Positions 57,027-64,000 of a stretch of 64,000 nucleotides of DNA are shown in pieces. The notes under the pieces are model-generated. The model ran no database searches and was not told the origin of the DNA. It was given only the letters and a program-made list of their open reading frames with translations. The position numbers and the translations under genes were made by a program. Origin of the DNA: Acanthaster planci (taxonomy: Eukaryota; Echinodermata; Asteroidea; Valvatida; Acanthasteridae); the NCBI RefSeq assembly GCF_001949145.1, contig NW_019091461.1:682001-746000 (forward strand), read 5' to 3'. Every line of letters starts with the position of its first letter. The first letter of the stretch is position 1.

Positions 57027-59980
57027 ATGATAAAAATACGTTTACATAGACCCTTTCATTACTGAGGGAAATGGGAGGGGTGACAGTAACTGCCCGGCTG
57101 AACGGTGATCAGAAAAAAAGGGAAAAGTTTTCCCCCCTTCTGGATCATATCAAAAGGTTTTACGTTAATTAGTCTTCCATATGACTCCATGAGGAAAGTG
57201 CAAGTGATACCGTCACGGAAATATTTTGGGGTCGGGAAATCGTTTCAAAAATTTGTCTACCCTCATTTGGAGATTTTTCTCGCAATGCAGTTGCCGTCCG
57301 ACAGCGAAAATGCCCAGATTTAACCCTTTCGTGTAAGCACAGGTTTCATTGACTTGGACAGTTGACATCCCAAGAATCTGAAGAATTGCACCATTAAAGC
57401 ATACCGTCCATTCTTATATGCCATGTCCAAGCATAGATCACAGTCAGAAACAAATCAGAACGGGATGTAGGGAAGGTCAGCAGAACCTTCGCCAAGACTA
57501 AGAATTCTGTACATCTCGTAACTGGCCAGCAACGCCGTTCATTTTTAATTACTTCCTATATTATGCAGTCAGGTGATGACAGGATGACATCGACATTTAT
57601 GAGTTCAATGCACGCGGTATTCCTTTCTGCGGCCGGGCCCATACCGCGATGGTCAAACGTTCCTCGAGAGTAATCTGGACCTTTAGGGCAAGTTGTGCGT
57701 TCTGTCTGGTCTCCAAGTGCCACGATCAATTTCAATTAGTTTCAGCTCGTATAGGACCTAGTTGGGACACCGGTGGCTCGGTGGAAGTAGTACGTGCGCA
57801 CGTGCCGGGAAGAGAGACTTTCACGGGGGAAAATCGAAGGGATTACGGCATAGGCAGAGCCAGAGGGACCACAACCTCCGGCCATGCTCTTCATGAATGC
57901 GGGAGATTTTTGTCCCTCTTTTGCCGACGGAACCGAAGCGAGTCGCTGGCTTCAAGTCTCTCCCCCTCCGTTGTGCCGTAAACTTGCCTCGGTGGAGATG
58001 GCTCAAGTTGCAGGAAATTTCTTCTCTAGGTTTACACTTTGCCGCGGGACGACTGTAATAAATATTCGCAAAATAAACGGTCCCTTGCAGTGTTGAATAT
58101 GTGCATGGCCCTCAAACATCGAGAAAATGATACGGTTTAAGTTTCAGGTTATCCAGGTAGTTTTAACAGGATTAGGCCAGGGATGTAATTCTTCTCTCGC
58201 GGACACGCATCCCGAGAATGTCTTAACCCAGCTGACAAATTCAACTTGAAATGACAAATTAAGCTCAGGTTTGTGATTTGAGCCCCGATCGAAGAGCTTT
58301 TATCAAACTGACATGTTGTCAGCGATAGACCAATGTCCGTAAAACACGTCCCATTCAGAGAGTCTATTTTTGACGTATCTTTCAAAAGAAGGTGCGAATT
58401 TCGAAATTTATGAACAAAACTGCATTTCCATTCTAGGGAGAATATCGCATCGACCTGCGTACACGCACACAAGAACCTGCCGGCATGCAGAGAGGGTATG
58501 ATAGTGGCCGTTTCTTGGTGATTCACATTTCAGATATAACAATAGCCCAGTGAAAAAAACCCAATCCCAGGAACGTCCTCTCTAAGCAAATTTTGGGCCC
58601 GTTATTCTGTCCAGAAAAACATGGACAGTTTAAATATTTTTGAAAAATGCACTTTTAATACATCTCATTCAAAAAGGATCTCATTATTCAAATTAAACGA
58701 ACAGTTTTCATGCATTGAAAAAAAAGCATGAGAAAAAATAAAGCGTCTAAGAAAAATGGATTGCATGGATCGCTTGAAGAAAATAGGCCCATTATAATGT
58801 TACCAAAAGTACGTAGGCATGTATAGTCGAGTGGAAGTCAACAAGCGGATCTAATAGATAAACTGAGGAATGTCGAGTGGCTTAGCTCTGATGATAAATT
58901 ACGAGAAAGTTCTTTGATTTTTAAAATAATATAACAAAATGAATACTACACAAGGAATGACCACTCTAAACGACGCCGGCTGGCTCATACTAGATGCAAA
59001 TGGCAAAAAAGAAAAAAAATTGAATGTGAAGTAAAACATATTTGCAGGCTTCTGCTTCTGTGAATTCGCGTGTTGCGTGAGTAATTGGCGATACACGTCA
59101 ATGCACAAATTGGTTTTTGTCTATGCTTTAGTGATCAGGGTTAACCGACCCAGATACACACTGCCAGCGCCATTTTGAAAACCACATCCCTGATAAAAAG
59201 CCAAGGTTAAGGTGGAAGCTTGGAGCCCAGAGTGTAGTTCATCTTCAGTTACTTCTGCAATATGCCCCTGTCGGCAAGAGATATATTGCTCCTATTTTGG
59301 AAACATGCGTTTTAACAAATAATGTCTTGATCGATCGCCCGGAAGATACCTTACAACCTTCCATTAACTGTGGGCAATCCGCATCCTTAGTATTAAAGGA
59401 GTCGGGGCCGCTAATGTCTCTTGCCACTCCAAAGTCGTTGAGAGATAAACGAAGAGTATGGGATCTCCGTATGACACAAAAAGCACAGGTATAAACGAGT
59501 ATTAGGCCTATTGCCCCTGGCACAATTGAAATTTACCCTCTGGCGTAATGATACTGGGGGCAGATTTTGTGGGCGCGGGCTTCATTATACTTTGCACTCA
59601 CGCGAAAGTGGCATTCACTGTGCATGCGAACGATCCAGAAAATGGACAAGGCGATTCTACGTGGACTTTCTATTGGTAGAAGCGACTTGGCGCTCTACCA
59701 TCTTTCTTATAACTGGGACCAACACATTATTAGTCCATCAAAGGTGTCTGGCCCTCTCCGTGCCGCCTCAGCCTCTCGACCTCAGCCTCTCGGATCGTAG
59801 TGAGGCTTTGCCGCTTGTAGAGGAAATCACATTACGGAACGGTTGACGATATTTTGGTTTTGATGGCATTCAAGCAATGGTGAACTGATCAGCCATTCAC
59901 TGTTGTCCCTTTTTCGCAACGCCTAATCAAGCCCGGAGCGCTGCCGTGGGGGGGGGGTTGAAAACAATTTGATTGGTCGT
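57027..59980. other. Region without a supported gene
   Basis: A GC-rich patch at 57.6-58.0 kb contains overlapping open frames on both strands but no splice-supported exon. Nothing else was recognised. Confidence 0.4.
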
Positions 59981-62303
59981 TTATGCCAGGAATATCTGTG
60001 CCTCCATCACGCAAGGGGATTGAGAAACGAACAAACCAACTCGCCGTAGAGATGGTATCGCTGACGGCCTCGTATGCACCTCATGCACGAGACGAGCAAA
60101 GTCCTCTGTACGGCATGCTACAGGAATGTTCCTCGTTAACTCGCCTTTGATTGTGCTTATAATTATTACATTACGACGAATGCAGTGGGCTATAAAGGCC
60201 TTCATAGTCCGCTTGTGAAGAACGGCACTCCGCAATACGCTAGGAATATCGCCATTCATTACATCTGTCTCGATGACAACCGTTAAAGTGTTGTCGTGCA
60301 AAGAGCCACGTTTTGCAATATTCGCTATAAAATGTGAGTTTGAATTCTCTGATTAAAGGTATTAAGTGCGATGAGGACAAGTTTGTTCCTTATTTTGTAC
60401 GAATTGATTCAAGCAGAAAATTAAGTAACATGACCAGAACAGATCTACATGTACATGTATGCATGCATAGTTTGGACAATTTACTGCTCCTACCCACGGC
60501 CACAAAGTGCCGTTCACGTACATGGATTGAAGAAAAAGATTTTGGTGTGCATGCAGCGCCGTACACGTTCCTTTTTTTGGACATTATTTTGAGTGCGTCG
60601 AGTGCTTTAATTTACGAGTGTTAACGACGACATCTGTATCTTGGACCGCTGTGATGCGGTTTCGGTGAAAGATCCTCTTCAGATATAGAAGTTTTTTTGC
60701 GTGGCCGTGTTGAGAGGATTCTTTCACCAAATCGGAATGTTGTTTGCGTTAAGATGTAGACTGTCGCAGCAAAACCCAAATAGATTTATCTCTGCAAGAC
60801 TACGCTGACGAACTGTGATTTTCAAGAATATTGACAACAAAACGCAGCAGCAAGACTAAAAGCCACAACACGAATAAACATCAAAGGAGAACGTGTTTCA
60901 TTTGTCTTCACTTGACGGAATCCCTCGGAGGGTGGAGTTTGTGACTGATGGCGTCCCAATTTGAACAACCAAAGCGAATAATATACCGTCATCAACAACA
61001 ATAACGTCATTAACGGTTTTAACATCGATCCCCTCCATGTTGAATCGTCCGAGTATCAACTTGTCTCCAGAACTATGTAAAGTGAACATAGACCCCTTTT
61101 TTTCTCCGTCACATTTCCACTATCTGCCAATTCTGAAAAGCCTGGCAGATCTGTGTCAATATTTACGCGGTCCACTTAAGCGTCACGACCCCTCTCCATC
61201 TTCCGCAGCTGCTCAGAGCAAGGGGGCGGTGGAGATAAAGCGGGGAGACCTGTTCCTTAACACAAGCCTGTCTTACAAGTCGTTTCTTACAAAATGTCTG
61301 TTCAAATAGTTGGTCTGTGCGTCCCACTGTGGTACGGTTAAACGAGCAGCGTGAGGCACGGTTTAACGTTCAAAATGGAGACAATGAAATGAAATGAATG
61401 CATGGTGACCAACGTACTTGTACGCCGCATCCGAAGGTATACGCGTACTGGACTTCGTCCTGACTTTATATCCGTCTTGTCGTGGGTTCTAAAGAACATG
61501 CGTGGAGTGAATTATTCAGCAAGGCACCACTTAAATTTCTCTACAATCAGTTTTAAAATTATTCGAAAGTTCGAATCAGAAATGTTGCAATGGACACGCA
61601 CACGTCCGTTTTTGGTCCAGAACGCGTTAAATATCATTCTAAATCCAAATCATACCACACATCAAGGATGAAAAAAGATATCTAGGAAGCTAGGTTTCCT
61701 CTCTCCATCGTTTTATATGACTTCTCAACGACGACAAAAGAAAACCTCGGTAAACAATAAAATATTACATGAGATGAATAATTAAACAAGGAAGATATTC
61801 CCATTATGTGGGGTAATCGTACGACTTCGCTGATGGCCAACAGGTTTAAACTTAAAGGACCATTCGTCCAGAAAATTAAGTAGTGGTATACAGCATACAC
61901 CGTTCACTCAAATTACTTGTCAGCGCGTCTAATGCCCTGTATCGTATTATAGTGGCACGTAAGAACAAGAGGTGGACAATCAACATCTTCACTGATCAGT
62001 CTGCTTAAAAAGCCATTCTTCCCCAGATGCACCCAACTGCACAATGTAAGACGTGTTCCACTATAGAACCCGGGGCCACTAGCTCCACTGTAGCGGAGTG
62101 CATGCTCTCCCATATTCAGCGTCCTTCGAAATGAAATTGCCGGCGGAGATTTTGCATAACAAAAGACGCATCAATATCCCGCTGAACAATATGCGGAAAG
62201 CTTAAATTTAGAGAACGCATAGGCAAATGACGTCGACTAATCAAAGAGCACACTTACCTATTGCAATGTTGGAGCATGCCATAACTTCACCAGCCGCAGT
62301 CAT
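59981..62303 (-). CDS. Tentative two-exon gene, product unknown
   Basis: A first exon (62258-62303, MTAAGEVMACSNIAI, donor G|GTAAGT) has a good ATG context and lies next to a GC-rich promoter-like region. It is phase-compatible with an exon at 59981-60348 (acceptor TTTAATCAG). That exon stays open for 122 codons and includes LTVVIETDVMNGDIPSVLRS and ends SPCVMEAQIFLA. The joint product would be 137 residues, with no signal peptide or membrane segment. Another acceptor near 62.07 kb is also phase-compatible, so the pairing is uncertain. Confidence 0.25.
60656..60735. repeat. Hairpin of about 80 bases
   Basis: Arms GGTGAAAGATCCTCT (60664-60678) and AGAGGATTCTTTCACC (60713-60728) pair with a one-base bulge. 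The pairing extends loosely outward, leaving a loop of about 34 bases. The size would suit a microRNA precursor, but no known family was recognised. Confidence 0.4.
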
Positions 62304-62900
62304 AGTGATTGTTGCTTTAAAACACCGCACAATTAAAATTCCCCTTTTACGACGTCCGTTTTGAAGGCAGGGCGTGTTGTTGTTGTTTTTTTCTTCCACG
62401 CGAGTCAATCTGTGAAGTGGTTCCGTCAGGATTCGTTGGCCATCTCACCAAAAGACCATCGGCCCTATGCTTTTAGACTGGTAAACCCGCGCCCTGCACC
62501 GCTTGAATTTAATTCTCCCGTGGACCGCTCCGTTGCGGGTTGCGCGGCTCTGCCATATATATTTTTTTTCGCGGTGTTGTTTACAATGTTCCTGTTGGGC
62601 TCTCTGCACGTGCGACTTCGCCCGTGTGGTCGGCCCTCGCGCCGCGTGATGGTGTGTGCCCGATGTATGACAACGTACCGCCAGCTCCCGATGCTTAATG
62701 ACGCTGCTGCCGCTACTGCTGGTGACGATGATGATGAAAGTGTTGGTGATGCGCTCTGTTTTGCGTTGTTCGGTCATTTAGACCGAACAGCTCATAAACC
62801 CCGCCGGAATCGGGTGTCTCTGCGAAGATTTAGAGCTTGCGGCGTGGCTCAGCACCGCGCGTGGTGTCGTTGGAGGGTATTGTGACGTCATCATCAAGCT
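62304..62900. promoter_or_regulatory. GC-rich promoter-like region
   Basis: CpG-rich sequence with a TATATAT run near 62553, upstream of the tentative minus-strand first exon. A 174-codon frame on the plus strand is low-complexity and was not called as a gene. A perfect 9-bp hairpin (TGTTCGGTC-ATTTA-GACCGAACA) lies at 62767-62789. Confidence 0.3.
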
Positions 62901-63022
62901 TCCATGATTGGTATTCGAGGACACGATAAAGACATTTCGGAGACGATTCCCCCCGAATTGAAAACTGACCCCCTTAATTTGAAGTTTCGAATTCCGATTA
63001 CATGTATATAAACTAACGAATG

Positions 63023-63081
63023 TTAACCCTAACAGTCCTCAATCCTCCACCTGTTGGAGGACTGAGGACGGTTAGGGTTAA
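63023..63081. repeat. 59-base hairpin with telomere-like ends
   Basis: Two 27-bp arms with two mismatches and a 5-base loop. The base of the stem reads TTAACCCTAAC / GTTAGGGTTAA, that is, telomere-type sequence; the upper part is TCCTCAATCCTCCA. Confidence 0.75.
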
Positions 63082-64000
63082 TGTATTTCGGGATCTAGGC
63101 CTAGGCTATATTTAAGGCCGGATCATACTTTATACGGAAGCAACAGTGGACGCAATTTGTGACATCGGATCAAACATTTGAGCTACGAATTTGTAAAAGT
63201 TGAACATACTGAAATTCGAACGAAATTTCGCTGCAAATGTTTTGTGACGTAAAATTCGCTTCGTTTTTGTATCCGCCTGAAGTATGAACCGACCTTTATG
63301 AAACCCCCTATTCGCCTACGATGGGAAGTGAACTTGTGTTAGTGTCAAAAAGGTGCAACGGTCACGTATTGTACTTGCAAATAAAACGATAAATATTAAT
63401 CAATAATTTGCAAAACGATTAAAAACTTTGTAAAGTTACTATTTTTCCTATATCCCACCCTGAAATACGTTGATGGCATTCAAACTGCATCACAGAATTA
63501 ATCTTAATGTAAAGTATAAACAAGGTTGGTCAAAACAATACAAAACAAACCAAACCAAACCCAACCCAAACAAACCCAAACCCAACCCAACCCAAAACAT
63601 CTCGCACAATATATTACACATTATACATTATGCCCCCAGCCAGAAAGCATACCATCGGTTCACCATTTTTAGATGCGTGGCTTTTAATGTTAAGAATCCA
63701 GAGTTTCCTGCCAGTCCCACAACCGGCATTTTCTCCGTTGCCTTTGTCTTATGGAATTCAAGGCTGATCCAGAGAAGAGAATTCAATATACTCTGAAGTG
63801 TCCTCGCTACATGCAGAACATTAAGAATGAAACTCGAGAAAAAAAACGGGGCCGTGCTAAAAAAAATACCATTCAATAATTCTATTGAAGGTTAACGTCC
63901 AACCTGTCACGGTATTTTGGGATCCGGGGTACCGTAAAACTACTGCGAGGCGCGTGCCTGGAGATCCTCACAACCAGAGCTGCCGACTATGCAAAGTTCA
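63082..64000. other. Right flank, no gene seen
   Basis: Includes a low-complexity run of CCAAA/CCCAA words at about 63540-63600. No exon was recognised. Confidence 0.45.

Noticed and set aside
57649-58006. Overlapping open frames of 110 and 61 codons on opposite strands
   Set aside because: Arg/Ser-rich translations without splice sites or family motifs; a GC-rich patch explains the openness.
62361-62885. 174-codon open frame on the plus strand
   Set aside because: GC-rich composition with poly-Asp/Ala runs and a TATA-like stretch inside it; better explained as a promoter region of the minus-strand candidate.

Overview
The window looks like nuclear DNA of a marine invertebrate deuterostome, most likely an echinoderm. 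The genes are split by introns of 0.1 to 12 kb and CpG is not strongly depleted. Short palindromic TGTACATG tracts are scattered through it, and several small inverted-repeat DNA elements recur. I matched proteins from memory, so the species is an inference.

Layout. (1) About 0.6-8.5 kb, plus strand: an eleven-coding-exon gene for an IHO1/CCDC36-like protein, the HORMAD1 interactor that organises meiotic double-strand-break formation. All exon phases agree and give 999 codons, provided the last intron is of the GC-AG class. (2) 9.9-11.7 kb, minus strand: a two-exon gene for a 104-residue secreted, cysteine-free, very basic precursor with a signal peptide and several RR/KR sites. It looks like a peptide-hormone or neuropeptide precursor, and I do not recognise the family. 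(3) 16.5-51.2 kb, minus strand: the type II regulatory subunit of cAMP-dependent protein kinase (PRKAR2). Thirteen coding exons encode 370 residues, with docking/dimerisation domain, RRKS autoinhibitor site and two cyclic-nucleotide-binding domains. (4) 51.2-64 kb: mostly repeats, a tandemly duplicated GC-rich unit with a clean transposon insertion, a few unrecognised coding-like stretches, and a tentative small minus-strand gene at 60.0-62.3 kb.

The most interesting feature is the PRKAR2 locus. An alternative first exon at 46.1 kb would give a regulatory subunit with no dimerisation/docking domain, so no AKAP binding. An alternative last exon at 22.5-22.6 kb would replace most of the second cAMP-binding domain with a 42-residue tail ending in a hydrophobic membrane-anchor-like helix. 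Both have good splice signals and matching phase; the tail exon is strongly GC-biased at third codon positions and is followed by a polyadenylation signal. If real, one locus makes a tethered dimer, a free monomer and a membrane-inserted form of the PKA brake.

Mobile DNA is all small and non-autonomous: two inverted copies of a ~465-bp AT-rich element, a 242-bp element with near-perfect 38-bp ends, a foldback family at 8.6 and 52.7-52.9 kb, and a 247-bp element at 53.4 kb whose empty site survives in the neighbouring duplicate. No rRNA, convincing tRNA, CRISPR array or virus-like element was seen.
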